Positions 34,670 through 44,564 are shown, counted from the stretch's first letter. The stretch: 53,033 bases of DNA from Bacillus sp. ISL-7 (GCF_018613065.1 NZ_JAGGQW010000026.1:23685-76717); one strand, 5' to 3'. The notes: generated by a model from the sequence alone, not told the origin. Numbers and translations: made by a program.

Positions 34670-36433
34670 ATGTTAAGAAAATGTATCAGTAGTTTAATCA
34701 TAGTTACGTGTCTATTCTGGAATATTTCCTTATATAATGTACACGCTGCAAGTCCGTTAAATTCCACTTCTCGAATGGAGGGAATGCTTGTCGTTGATGT
34801 GAGTAATTCCATGAAGAGCAGTGACCCAAAGAATATCAGTAACGAAGCGATGAAGATGTTCATTGATATGGCCTCCTTTAATGGCGATAAAATTGGTGCC
34901 ATCGCTTACGCTGACGAAGTCATGCGTGAAAAAGCGCTTGTCAAAATCAAGTCAGAACAGGATAAGAAGGACCTAAAGTCGTTCATCGACTCCGTTCAAA
35001 AATATATGTACACCGATTTATCAACTGGGGTTAAGGAAGCCGTCAACGTATTAGATAGTAGTCACGAGCAAGGTTATTACCCATTGATCGTGCTGCTTGC
35101 CGACGGGAATAACGAACTAGACCCAAAGAACTCCAAAACCGAAAAGCAAGCGGAAAAAGACCTAAACCAAGCAGTCGCCGCCGCTAAAGCGAAAGGATAC
35201 CCAATCTATACGATTGGCTTAAACGCTAATGGCAAGCTAAATAAACAGGTTCTCACAAATATAGCCAAGAGCACGAATGGGGAATTCTTCGAAGCAAGTT
35301 CTGCCGATAAATTGCCCGGCATCCTTAGTGAAATTTTCGCCAACCATTTAAAATTAAAAATCGTTCCGATTAATCAAATAGTAGGTAATGGTGATTTTCA
35401 AGATATCAAAATAAATGTTCCCAATGAAAATGTATTAGAAGCCAACATCTCATTAATGTCCAACCATCCGGTCGAGGTTAAGCTCGTTAATCCTTCCGGT
35501 AATGAGCTCGCCATCCCTTCAGACCAAGTCCTACTTTCAAAATCGAAGACCTACTCTATGGTCAAACTGTTGAAACCAGTTCAGGGAGATTGGACACTGA
35601 AGGTTAAAGGGGTAGCAAAGGACAAAATCGATATCAACCTTGTTTTCAATTATGATTTACAGTTGAAGCTAGATAAGCTTGCTCAGCAAAGTTACAAGCC
35701 GGGCGAAACAGTTAAGATCCATTCCTTTTTTGAAGATAATGGTACACCTATCGCTGATAAAAGCATTTATCAATCAATGAAATCGACTCTATATGTGAAA
35801 GATCTCGATCAGGGGAAAACCGAGGAAGTAAGCTTATCAGCTGATGACCAAGGCTTTTCAGGTCAATTTAAGTTAGGAAACTCAAGCAGTTATGAAGTAG
35901 TGGTAAAAGCGGAAGATAATAGCTTTTTCCGTGAAACGCAGCCGCAAAAAATTACGGTCCAAAACACAGCCAAGACATCTGTAGCAGGTAAAACCACTCA
36001 ACCAAAAGAAGAGACGCCGTTTTCATGGCTTTATGCGGCTGCTGGAGTGATTGCGCTCATTCTTCTAGCCGTATTTGCTTACAACAAGTTAAGGAAAAAG
36101 CAAGGTTTTAGTGGTCAAATCGTTGTGGAAGTAAAAGACGAGGATACTGGTGAACGCTCAAATCCGCAATACAAGCCATTAAAAGGTTTTAAAGGGAAGT
36201 TTCAGCTGCATCAGCTGCTAGGATTGCATCCTGAATTCGCTGAAACCAATCAAATAATCTTCAAGCCGCATGCTGGGGATTCGCTCCTGCTGATCAACAA
36301 CTCGGACTGTACGATTGAAAAAAGCGGCCGGGCAATCGATGCCAAGAAAGGTCAGCAGATCAAACGAAATGACCGTCTTCGCATTGTGTTAAAGAAGGTA
36401 AATAAGTCTATTTATATTGAATATATAAGCTAA
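34670..36433 (+). CDS. Exported vWA-domain protein with C-terminal membrane helix and cytoplasmic tail
   Basis: A 587-residue protein. The signal peptide ends near VHA-AS (about 26). The vWA domain (about 36-225) has a full metal site: Asp43, Ser45 and Ser47 (DVSNS), Thr115 and Asp145 (LLADGNNE). A beta-sandwich region (about 230-440) follows. One membrane helix (about 451-471) crosses inward. The 114-residue tail is beta-rich, and its end GDSLLLINNSDCTIEKSG with IKRNDRLRIVL recalls an FHA-like fold, which is inference. So the vWA domain faces outside and the tail inside. First gene of the seven-gene plus-strand unit. It may be the outer sensor or adhesion part of the machine. Confidence 0.85.
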   Translation: MLRKCISSLIIVTCLFWNISLYNVHAASPLNSTSRMEGMLVVDVSNSMKSSDPKNISNEAMKMFIDMASFNGDKIGAIAYADEVMREKALVKIKSEQDKKDLKSFIDSVQKYMYTDLSTGVKEAVNVLDSSHEQGYYPLIVLLADGNNELDPKNSKTEKQAEKDLNQAVAAAKAKGYPIYTIGLNANGKLNKQVLTNIAKSTNGEFFEASSADKLPGILSEIFANHLKLKIVPINQIVGNGDFQDIKINVPNENVLEANISLMSNHPVEVKLVNPSGNELAIPSDQVLLSKSKTYSMVKLLKPVQGDWTLKVKGVAKDKIDINLVFNYDLQLKLDKLAQQSYKPGETVKIHSFFEDNGTPIADKSIYQSMKSTLYVKDLDQGKTEEVSLSADDQGFSGQFKLGNSSSYEVVVKAEDNSFFRETQPQKITVQNTAKTSVAGKTTQPKEETPFSWLYAAAGVIALILLAVFAYNKLRKKQGFSGQIVVEVKDEDTGERSNPQYKPLKGFKGKFQLHQLLGLHPEFAETNQIIFKPHAGDSLLLINNSDCTIEKSGRAIDAKKGQQIKRNDRLRIVLKKVNKSIYIEYIS

Positions 36434-36437
36434 GCGG

Positions 36438-36460
36438 TTTTCGGTGTCAGGCACCGAAAA
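36438..36460. promoter_or_regulatory. Hairpin between the vWA and tubulin-like genes, contains the dispersed element
   Basis: TTTTCGGTG (36438-36446) pairs with CACCGAAAA (36452-36460) around TCAGG; GGTGTCAGGCACC lies within. The A run after it is not a plus-strand T tract, so it may be an RNA processing or stability hairpin, or a minus-strand terminator. Confidence 0.5.
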
Positions 36461-36526
36461 AGGAATCCTAATCAATTTATTTTTCGTCTATATATTAGTA
36501 GTTCACAGCTAGGGAGGAATAGTTGC

Positions 36527-39500
36527 ATGAAAGCAAGTGTTAAAGAGCATATATCACAGTTGGAAGTCGCCCATGGCGGCGGGATTATATCAGAGAAAAT
36601 CCGCGTTGATACGATTGACAATCCGATGCTTGTCATTGGACTTGGCGGTACAGGAATTGATGCCCTATTAAGACTCAAATACCAAGTAAATCGCCGTTTT
36701 AAACTTCCAGAAGATCCCTTATCGAAAAAGAAGAAAGATAAACCAAGTAACATTGAGTTTTTAGCATTTGAAACGAATGAGCATGATCGTAATAAAAAAT
36801 ATAATGGGATTGGCCTTGACCCCCATAAAGAATTCGTCCTGCTTTCCAACCCAGAAATCGGCAGCGTTCTTTCAAATCGCAGCACGATTGAACCTTATAT
36901 TAAAGACTGGTTATCACCCGAATTGTCAATAACGGATGGAATCAGCGGGGCTTCAGGCGTACGCCAAGCGGGCAGACTGCTCATGTTTACAAAAATCAAT
37001 CAGGTTGTAACGATCATTCAAAACAAAATGGATGCCGTACTTGAAGGGTCTGGAAAACGATTATACGTCTTCCTGCTTACCGGACTTTCTGGTGGGACTG
37101 GCAGTGGCTGTTACCTAGATATTGCCTACATTATAAGAGGAATCATGGATAAAAAGTTTGGGGCAAAAGGTGTTGACCGTTTAAGTATCCTTGGCTACCT
37201 TTTCACTCCTGACGTGAATTTGTCTAAAAAAGGAATCAACCACCATACGGCTGAATACATCCAGAAGAACGGCTACGCTGCCTTAAAAGAACTCGATTAC
37301 TGGATGAACTGTGATGAAAGAAATGAACGTTTTATTCAGAAGTACGGCAATTTATTAACCGTAAACTCACAAGTGCCGCCGTTTAATCTCTGCCATTTAA
37401 TATCAGGTACGAATACTGAGGGTAAATGGCTTGAGAATGCCTACGATTACTGCATGAATGTAACAGCTGAAAATATTACAAACTTTATGGCTAGTGAAGA
37501 TAAAGGATCCGGCGAGGAATTTGCCATCCATGACTATATCAGCAATATCAGATCCAATATTGCCGGCATGCATAAGCCGTATCCAGCTAACTATCAATAC
37601 AACATTATCGGCGCTTCCATGGCCGAAATTCCACTGGAAGAAATGACAACCTACATTGCCTACAAGCTGTTTGAAAAAATGGATAATATGTTTGAAGCAG
37701 GTCCTGAGCAATCAGATGTGGAGCAATTTGCTGAAAAACTGCGGATTGACCCTGATTCCGTCCACCAGCGCTTTAATGAACGTGTACCAGAACCGCTTTC
37801 AGGCTATGAGAATAGTGACCGTTTCTCCTACAACAATGTCATCAAAACATCGGTAACCAATATCAATGATGAATTAGACAGAGAGTTTCTTTTAAAAGCA
37901 AAAGATCAGTATCGTAAATGCAAAAAGCAGCATCCAGGCGAAATCATTGAAGAATTCCGCCGGCAAATTGAGAAAATGTTTTTAAATTCAAAAAAAGGCC
38001 CTATCTACGCATCACGTTTAATCTACCAGAAGGACGGGTTTTGCTTATTAACGACCCTGCAAACCTATGTAGAAGGCTTACGCGAACGTCTAGAACGTAT
38101 GCCTAAAGCCATTCAATCGGCTGAGGAGTATACCTACAATAAACTTGAAGATGCCAGAAGTGCATTTATATCTAAGGAAAAGAAAAAGAATGCCTATATC
38201 GAGTCCAAGTTGAATGAGTATGATCTTCGCGCCGAAAAAGAACGAATGGAAGAAATGATTGAATTCTATGAAGATCTATATCAGCTAATCAATAGTCAAA
38301 ACAACAAGATTTATGTGGTCTATAAAGAAATCCTCGATGCACTTAGAGGGATATTTGAACAGAACGCCAATATTCTTGTGAATGGTGAGGAAGTCAAACA
38401 ACAAGATAATGTCACCTATTACTGGCATTTAGTCAGTGTACCGGATGTGGCCCGTGAAATTGAAAGCATGTTCGATTCAAAGGATGGAGAACAACTTGTC
38501 CAGCAATGGTCAGAAATGCTCCTCGAAAAGTCATCCTATTGGGTCAATGAATCAGATATCGATATCGTAGGTACCGTTTCAGAATTCCTAAGCGACCAGT
38601 TTGGCGAGTTGATTACGAAATCAATGGAAGACTTTTTAAGGCTTAAGCATGGCGAAGATATGCCAATTGATCGAATCATCCAAGACAAAATTGCTGCACG
38701 ACTTGATGGTGATGCAACACCAGTGTTCCATTTAGATAACGGTCGTGGTGCCCTTCATTTCCCAGAATGGGGATTTGTATCCGTTCCAGTAAAGGCTCCT
38801 AACATTTTAAAAGGAGTGAAGGAATACCAAAAGCATTCGATTAGTGAATCTCATTTCACCATTAAAGAGAGTGAACTGAAGAATCGGATCTTCTGGTTAA
38901 ACACAAAAAATGGTATTCCATTGTTCTCGTACTCCCCACTCTCCATTTATGAGGAGTCCTATGAAAAAACGATTTTAGAAAGAGAAGGCGTTGGCCGCCA
39001 CCTTGTTCAAACAGATAAAGAAAACTGGGCCTACCTCCCTTCACCGATTCCTGAAGAATCATGGGGAGATACGTACCGCAACAAGCGCGTTCAGCAATAC
39101 AATGCCAGTATTCGTTCCATGTTTGAACAAGCGATGGAATTTAAAGTCATTACGGTGAAGAATTCCGATCACAGCACTAGTGCTCGCTACGAATGCCATT
39201 TTACAAAAGAAATGAACATTTCGGACTTATTTGCTCATTACGAAATAGATCCGAAACAGTTAAACAAAGCAACCCTAGGCAGCCTGAAGCAAATCCTTCG
39301 CCAGCTTAAAGACATGTTTAACGGCGCCATGGAGTCCGACGGTGTGAGTGATATCTTTGACAGCACCAACTTGGAATTGGCAAAAGAAAATCTCATCCGT
39401 ACACCTAAACTAATTGAAAAAGTAAAACTAGAAGTTAGAAAGTATCACTTAATCAAAGAGAAAATCTCTGAGATTGAGCAATATATTGCCTCACAAGAAG

Positions 39501-39919
39501 AAAAAGAGGTTTCTTTAACTCAATTCATTCAAGCCGTTTATACAAAAACAATTCGGAAACGCGGCGCCTTATACGTGTACGATAAAGAGATTGAAGAAGA
39601 TGCATGGGAACCATTTGTGAATTTAATGAAGACAACGAAGTTTGTTGATTATGAACTTTATCATGCCTTCAAAGCATTGAGCCAAAAGAAAATGGATCAA
39701 CTGCAAAAGAAATCAGATCGTCGCAGCAATGACATGATCAACCAAGAAAACACGACCGAACTTGTTACTGCTTTAGAGGAAATGGCTGCAACCTATTCAA
39801 GGGAAAAAGAAGCCCTTGATTACGATTACCAGGATTTAGTCAATGGCGAAGAAATATACAGTTTCTATAAAGAAATGATGCTCAAGGTTAATGACATGCT
39901 CCGTCAATTGAAATCATAA
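36527..39919 (+). CDS. Tubulin-like GTPase (Tubulin_2-type), 1130 residues
   Basis: A large cytoplasmic protein. Its N-terminal part (about 30-420) is a tubulin/FtsZ-like GTPase: LVIGLGGTGIDALLRLK (about 35-51), a nucleotide-binding loop, and the tubulin signature TGLSGGTGSGC at 185-195. GASGVRQAGRLLMF (about 141-154) is typical of the Tubulin_2 family. It is about three times longer than FtsZ; the rest is helical with long charged stretches likely to be coiled coil (about 440-600, 1000-1130) and a middle beta-rich part. AGGGAGG precedes the ATG by about eight bases. It probably forms filaments or a nucleotide-switched scaffold. Neighbouring vWA and GTPase genes suggest it is a core part of the locus. 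Confidence 0.85.
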   Translation: MKASVKEHISQLEVAHGGGIISEKIRVDTIDNPMLVIGLGGTGIDALLRLKYQVNRRFKLPEDPLSKKKKDKPSNIEFLAFETNEHDRNKKYNGIGLDPHKEFVLLSNPEIGSVLSNRSTIEPYIKDWLSPELSITDGISGASGVRQAGRLLMFTKINQVVTIIQNKMDAVLEGSGKRLYVFLLTGLSGGTGSGCYLDIAYIIRGIMDKKFGAKGVDRLSILGYLFTPDVNLSKKGINHHTAEYIQKNGYAALKELDYWMNCDERNERFIQKYGNLLTVNSQVPPFNLCHLISGTNTEGKWLENAYDYCMNVTAENITNFMASEDKGSGEEFAIHDYISNIRSNIAGMHKPYPANYQYNIIGASMAEIPLEEMTTYIAYKLFEKMDNMFEAGPEQSDVEQFAEKLRIDPDSVHQRFNERVPEPLSGYENSDRFSYNNVIKTSVTNINDELDREFLLKAKDQYRKCKKQHPGEIIEEFRRQIEKMFLNSKKGPIYASRLIYQKDGFCLLTTLQTYVEGLRERLERMPKAIQSAEEYTYNKLEDARSAFISKEKKKNAYIESKLNEYDLRAEKERMEEMIEFYEDLYQLINSQNNKIYVVYKEILDALRGIFEQNANILVNGEEVKQQDNVTYYWHLVSVPDVAREIESMFDSKDGEQLVQQWSEMLLEKSSYWVNESDIDIVGTVSEFLSDQFGELITKSMEDFLRLKHGEDMPIDRIIQDKIAARLDGDATPVFHLDNGRGALHFPEWGFVSVPVKAPNILKGVKEYQKHSISESHFTIKESELKNRIFWLNTKNGIPLFSYSPLSIYEESYEKTILEREGVGRHLVQTDKENWAYLPSPIPEESWGDTYRNKRVQQYNASIRSMFEQAMEFKVITVKNSDHSTSARYECHFTKEMNISDLFAHYEIDPKQLNKATLGSLKQILRQLKDMFNGAMESDGVSDIFDSTNLELAKENLIRTPKLIEKVKLEVRKYHLIKEKISEIEQYIASQEEKEVSLTQFIQAVYTKTIRKRGALYVYDKEIEEDAWEPFVNLMKTTKFVDYELYHAFKALSQKKMDQLQKKSDRRSNDMINQENTTELVTALEEMAATYSREKEALDYDYQDLVNGEEIYSFYKEMMLKVNDMLRQLKS

Positions 39920-40033
39920 CAAACAATTACAGATAATTTTATTTAGGCCACTTGCAGCTTTTGCATGTGGCCGCCTCTAATCACACCCATTATTTTATAA
40001 ATAGGGGAATGTTTTCAACGGGGGGAAACAGCT

Positions 40034-42379
40034 TTGAAAGAACTCTTACAAAAATACGCAAACACCTTTTCAAACCAGCTGGAAAAAATGACATTAGAGG
40101 AAAACGAACAGCGCAGTGTAAACCATCCCATTGTCTTTTTATTTCTAGGCGACTCTGTCAAGGAAGCCATGACATCCATCATGACTATTAATGAAGAAAA
40201 ATGGCATAACAGCATAGGTGTGTTATATTTCCATGCCTATCAAACCAATACCATCAGCCACGATAACGTATTATCCATTCAACTTCCAGGCAATCAGTTT
40301 GATCCCAAAACCATTCGTAGAAGCATTTACGAGACCTTTTATCAGGATGAGAATTTGCTGATTGAACTAAATAAAACCTTCCGTAAACTTTCGTCAAAAA
40401 TTGCTGAGTACGGTAAGGTCTATTCCTCTCTAGTTAAACTAAACCTATGTGTGGTGACGGCCGTCGATGACCCTGCAAATATCCTGATTCAAGAATTTAC
40501 TTTGCTGTTAAAAAGTATTTTACAAGAGTCTTTTCGACAAGTGGAAGTAGATTTGTATGGATTAATAAAGGAAAAGCAGGATGGCGAAAATTTTGCCCTC
40601 TCTACTTCACTAGGGATTAGTTTTTTTAATGAGTTAAATCAGTTTCAACACGATAAATACACCTTTGAAAAAGAACTTCAGTTGGAAGAAGATCTGCGGC
40701 TGCCAGTCGTTCACCCCCCTTCCCCGCTCTTTGACATGGTGTATTTGTTAAGCGATAAAAATGAAGATGGCTTAATTTCAAGTGATGCCGGGAAGCAAAA
40801 CTACGAAATTATTAGCAATCTAAATCTCTTAAAAAACCGAAAAATGATTACCGATTATCATGAAAAGATGGACAGCTATAATCATCAGGACTTTAAACGT
40901 AGTTTCAGAGGAAACTCAGAGGAACCAGTATTCGCCTCAGCTGGCTTTTCCAAGGTGAACCGCCCCAATAAAGCGATTGCGCTTCATGCGGCCAGCCATT
41001 TTTTCCATGAACTGCTGACGTCATTAAAAGCAGCCAGCTCCGAGAAACGCGAAAATGTACTCGGCTTATTTAAGTTGACGGAGGCTTCTTTCCAGAAATA
41101 TTATCATGACATTATTCCTTCGGACGAAAAGCTCGTGGATATGAATGACATGATGGGAGTGTCCAATTCCTATCAAACGGTAAAAAGAATGTCTGTCAAG
41201 GAGGCAGAAGAACATCTGTATGAATGTGGTACAGAACGCTTTTTCCATACTAACTTTAAAGAGCCGGTTAGTGAGCATTTACAAACCATGAACTTGAAAG
41301 CACATATTGAGCGGTGCCTCCATGAAAACGTAATTAATAATGAAAAGTACGGGTTATATTGCGCCTATTTATGGACCTCTGATGCCACAGGCTCGAATTT
41401 TAGCATACTGGATGAAATTCATAAAATGATACGTGAAGCCAAAAATGAACGAGCAGAAGCTGAAGCACGGCTCGAGCAGCTCTATCATCGAATCGTGGAT
41501 AGCTGTGATTTTAAAAAAAGCTATCTCCCATTTTCAGACAAGAAAAACCTAACTAGCTTTTTACAGTATTTTTTTGAAGAAGCTTACGGTTTAAAGTATC
41601 AAATGGTCAAACTTGAGGTAAAGCAAGCCATCTTAAAGCAATATCATAAAGTATTACAAGAAAACCACCAGTATCTGCGCGCGAAAATAGAGATTGTCGA
41701 TCAGGCGGAATCTTTATTGAAACAAGCAGCTGCGGAGAGTCTGTATGATTCGGATGAGTATTTAGATAAAAATATCGCGGAATATTATGGACAAATGATT
41801 AGCAGCATAACGAAAAAGCTGAAGGAAAAACGTGGTCCTCATTTCTTTTCTGATGAGCTCTTTTTTGGAAACCTGCTATCATTCCTTGAAAACGGTGCGA
41901 CCGAACTGATCGAAAGATTGCTGTTTGTATGTAATCGTGAGGTATTGACCCAAGAGGAATTCCAGCGCAGCTTTGAAGATGAACTGTTAGAACGGGCGAA
42001 TGTTATGACGCACTATGATAATCAAGACGTTCTAACCAAAGAGGATTTGTTTAAGCAATTAAACACGCGCTTAAGCGAAAATTCATCGATTCATATTGAA
42101 GTGTTTAACTACAAACAGGAACATCGCTATGAAGAAAAATACTTCTTCGGTGACTTTCACAGCAAATTCATGAAGTTCGCTTTAGAAAAAGAACAAGAAA
42201 CACGCCATTTTAAGGTGGGCTGTGCCCATGAGAGGAATAGCAGCGGAATCGAAAAGCTTACCCTGATGGGCGGCTTTAAGCTGAGTGACTTAATGTACTA
42301 CCAAAGAGGGGAAAAATACTACAAGGCCTATACAGAAAAAGGATACGAATTCCACTCCAAAGCGGAAACGCCCGCTTAG
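40034..42379 (+). CDS. Unknown 781-residue protein, possible degenerate tubulin-like partner
   Basis: Cytoplasmic, no signal or membrane helix. The N-terminal region (about 30-260) has alternating strands and helices (HPIVFLFLGDSVKEAM; NLCVVTAVDDPAN; FDMVYLLSDKNEDGL) that could be a Rossmann-like or tubulin-like fold without the glycine-rich GTP motif; this is inference. From about 440 the protein is long helical, with probable coiled coils. The start is TTG at 40034 behind GGGGGG, the only strong site; the first nearby ATG is in another place in the frame. It sits directly after the tubulin-like gene, suggesting a partner or regulator. I do not recognise the family. Confidence 0.7.
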   Translation: MKELLQKYANTFSNQLEKMTLEENEQRSVNHPIVFLFLGDSVKEAMTSIMTINEEKWHNSIGVLYFHAYQTNTISHDNVLSIQLPGNQFDPKTIRRSIYETFYQDENLLIELNKTFRKLSSKIAEYGKVYSSLVKLNLCVVTAVDDPANILIQEFTLLLKSILQESFRQVEVDLYGLIKEKQDGENFALSTSLGISFFNELNQFQHDKYTFEKELQLEEDLRLPVVHPPSPLFDMVYLLSDKNEDGLISSDAGKQNYEIISNLNLLKNRKMITDYHEKMDSYNHQDFKRSFRGNSEEPVFASAGFSKVNRPNKAIALHAASHFFHELLTSLKAASSEKRENVLGLFKLTEASFQKYYHDIIPSDEKLVDMNDMMGVSNSYQTVKRMSVKEAEEHLYECGTERFFHTNFKEPVSEHLQTMNLKAHIERCLHENVINNEKYGLYCAYLWTSDATGSNFSILDEIHKMIREAKNERAEAEARLEQLYHRIVDSCDFKKSYLPFSDKKNLTSFLQYFFEEAYGLKYQMVKLEVKQAILKQYHKVLQENHQYLRAKIEIVDQAESLLKQAAAESLYDSDEYLDKNIAEYYGQMISSITKKLKEKRGPHFFSDELFFGNLLSFLENGATELIERLLFVCNREVLTQEEFQRSFEDELLERANVMTHYDNQDVLTKEDLFKQLNTRLSENSSIHIEVFNYKQEHRYEEKYFFGDFHSKFMKFALEKEQETRHFKVGCAHERNSSGIEKLTLMGGFKLSDLMYYQRGEKYYKAYTEKGYEFHSKAETPA

Positions 42380-42386
42380 CGGCGTA

Positions 42387-42500
42387 TGGACTGGAGCACT
42401 TCGACTGAGATAAAGGAAACACGGAGAGCGATAGCGCATTCGTTCTTGACTTATCGTAGGGAGAAGGGCGAAGTCCACTAGCCGTTGGGCGTTGGAGCTA
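42387..42500. repeat. Degenerate palindromic intergenic repeat
   Basis: Between the 781-residue gene and the second vWA gene. TGGAC (42387-42391) and GTCCA (42473-42477) bound partly matching arms, followed by TAGCCGTTGGGCGTTGGAGC. From memory, similar words are common between Bacillaceae genes. No open frame is seen. Confidence 0.45.
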
Positions 42501-42571
42501 GACGGTAATCAAATTTCAAGGAATTACCTTTAATCATTGAAAACGAACTCTTTTAGTAAGGAGATTTGAAC

Positions 42572-43846
42572 ATGCCTGTTCGGAAATTTAGTATCCTGTT
42601 TTTTGTTTTTAGTATCATTGCCGGGCTTCTAGGTGCTATCCTTGGTGAGTGGTTAATCGAGTCCTATTATGGCGTTTGGCCTAATATCCTTTTAATGGGC
42701 GCCTATTTTGGCCAGCTAGCCCTGATCGCAGGTCTCTTCTGCTTAGGTGCTGAGTTAATTAGTCCCATTATTAATGGACGCAGTTGGCGCTTGGAATACT
42801 CAGGCCTTTCTTGGAAAATGCTTGTACCTGCCACTCTCGTCATGCTGTTTGCTGCCGGCCTCTTATTTCAATTCTTATATTCTCTTAATTTCTCAAATAT
42901 CAAACCGCCCGATGATATCGTGATGGTCATGGATATTTCAGACAGCATGAATGAAACGGACCCTGGACACGAAAGCTTGAAGGCTGCTGGAAAACTCATA
43001 TCCAATATGAAGCCGACCCATCGTGCCTCCGTTATATCATTTAACGAAGACGCTGTTATTACAAAATCGATGTTTAACGTCAGTGATAAACAAGAACGCA
43101 CCAATGCGATTGAGCAAATCAATCGTTTACAAGCTACAGGAAGCACCGATATTGGCAACGCCTTAGACACAGCTATTCAAGAGATAGATGACCACCAAAA
43201 AAATGGACGAAAACCAATGGTCATTCTGTTCTCAGATGGTTATAGTGAACTTGACCTTGATGCAGTGGTCAAGCCCTACCAGAATAAGGACATTGTCATA
43301 AATACGATTGGGATGAGCAAGATTGATAAAGGCGGTGCCCAATTACTTAGATTAATTGCATCAAGTACCGGCGGTTCCTTTTATGATGTTAAAAATGCCA
43401 ATGAATTAACGAACGTATTTGAAAAAATCTACTTAGAAAACCAGGACCTTTTGCTTGTGACACAAAGACACGGATTGTTTCAAGACAGCACCTATCTCGC
43501 CATTCTCCGAGTGGTCTTAATCACGTTAATCGGCGGATTGTTTGGTCTCGCGCTTGGAATAATTTTCGACAACCGTTATTTAGCGAAAAGCTATGCTATT
43601 ACTGGGGTGTTTGCTGGACTATTAGCAGGATTGGTACTCAAACTTGGTTTGCAAGATAGCCTGCAGTCAGGATTTTCTTACCGCCTCGCTGCCGATATTC
43701 TCTTAACTGCGTTGACTGGTCTTGGAACGCTGATGATCCCGATCCGTGAGAAGTTCTCGGGCAGTGCGCCGCGTAACACCAGTGGGCCTGATTTTTCCGT
43801 AAAAAGAAATTCATTAAAAAGGAATCATTTTAAAAAGGGATTTTGA
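42572..43846 (+). CDS. Polytopic vWA-domain membrane protein
   Basis: A 424-residue protein. Three hydrophobic helices (about 6-28, 36-62, 84-106) precede a vWA domain (about 114-300) with an intact metal site: Asp121, Ser123 and Ser125 (DISDS), Thr192 and Asp222 (LFSDGYSE). Three further helices (about 318-390) follow, ending in a basic tail. If the N terminus is inside, the vWA domain is outside, as in the first vWA protein. I start at the ATG at 42572 behind AAGGAG; the earlier TTG is too near that site. The two vWA proteins may dimerise or bind a shared extracytoplasmic ligand. Confidence 0.83.
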   Translation: MPVRKFSILFFVFSIIAGLLGAILGEWLIESYYGVWPNILLMGAYFGQLALIAGLFCLGAELISPIINGRSWRLEYSGLSWKMLVPATLVMLFAAGLLFQFLYSLNFSNIKPPDDIVMVMDISDSMNETDPGHESLKAAGKLISNMKPTHRASVISFNEDAVITKSMFNVSDKQERTNAIEQINRLQATGSTDIGNALDTAIQEIDDHQKNGRKPMVILFSDGYSELDLDAVVKPYQNKDIVINTIGMSKIDKGGAQLLRLIASSTGGSFYDVKNANELTNVFEKIYLENQDLLLVTQRHGLFQDSTYLAILRVVLITLIGGLFGLALGIIFDNRYLAKSYAITGVFAGLLAGLVLKLGLQDSLQSGFSYRLAADILLTALTGLGTLMIPIREKFSGSAPRNTSGPDFSVKRNSLKRNHFKKGF

Positions 43847-43912
43847 TGGACAGCGTTTAGGAGCGGCTTGGACCTCTCCGTACCAATTAGAAAAGATTGT
43901 GGGTGATTTCTG

Positions 43913-44551
43913 GTGAACTGGGAAACCCTTGCTTCCCCTGATTATGAAATAAAGGATATACGAAAAACAATAAGAGATTCAGAGGTTCACTTAACTTGGT
44001 TCTGGTCTAAAGATATCGACTTTGTCTATATTTATAAAACGCCCTCAGAAAATGTAAAACCAATCAGCGAAATCAATGAGCAGGATTTGAAACTCTATAC
44101 CCGCGAGGAATATAAAGCCAATCATGGATATGTTGGAAGACTGGATGCGATTGGCCGCTATGCCTATCGCATCTTCCCCTGCCAAAAACGTAACGGAAAG
44201 CTGGCTGTTTTTAGTCAGGAAAACGATAACAATCTCATTTATATAACGGGATCGAAGGCAAAGATTTATTTTTCAATTACCTATAAAAATAAATTCCTTC
44301 AGCCGAAAAAAAGAGTCCGCATGTCCATCATGACAGAAATCGTGCTTGATAAAGATCTGTTAGTCTATGTTAAAAAAACAGGCAGTCCTCCCATGTCCAT
44401 TGAAGATGGAACCGTCTTCCCATTTATTCGTGACTTCCCACCTGGAAAAACGGAGCTGCTCGAAAAGGAAATCGGCAAGGATGAATATATTAGAATCTTT
44501 TTTAGTAATGGAAGGAAATCAGCTGAAATTTTTGAACTGATTCCACAATAA
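43913..44551 (+). CDS. Small beta-rich cytoplasmic protein of the locus
   Basis: A 212-residue protein with no signal or membrane helix. It is almost all beta strands: EVHLTWFWSKDIDFVYIYKT (about 24-43) looks like a fibronectin type III or related sandwich, followed by a second half with AKIYFSITYKNKF and YIRIFFSNGRKSAE. The GTG start at 43913 is preceded by GGGTGAT. It is followed 13 bases later by the GTPase gene, so it is probably part of the same complex; an adaptor for the GTPase is a reasonable guess. I do not recognise the family. Confidence 0.7.
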   Translation: MNWETLASPDYEIKDIRKTIRDSEVHLTWFWSKDIDFVYIYKTPSENVKPISEINEQDLKLYTREEYKANHGYVGRLDAIGRYAYRIFPCQKRNGKLAVFSQENDNNLIYITGSKAKIYFSITYKNKFLQPKKRVRMSIMTEIVLDKDLLVYVKKTGSPPMSIEDGTVFPFIRDFPPGKTELLEKEIGKDEYIRIFFSNGRKSAEIFELIPQ

Positions 44552-44564
44552 GGAGAGACTTTAC

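Noticed and set aside
34630..34902. Minus-strand frame across the vWA gene start
   Set aside because: Lies antisense to the signal peptide and vWA start, without a ribosome site or recognisable protein.
36527..39919. Cell-division FtsZ
   Set aside because: Length 1130 residues, Tubulin_2-type motif order and no division-gene context; FtsZ is about 380 residues.
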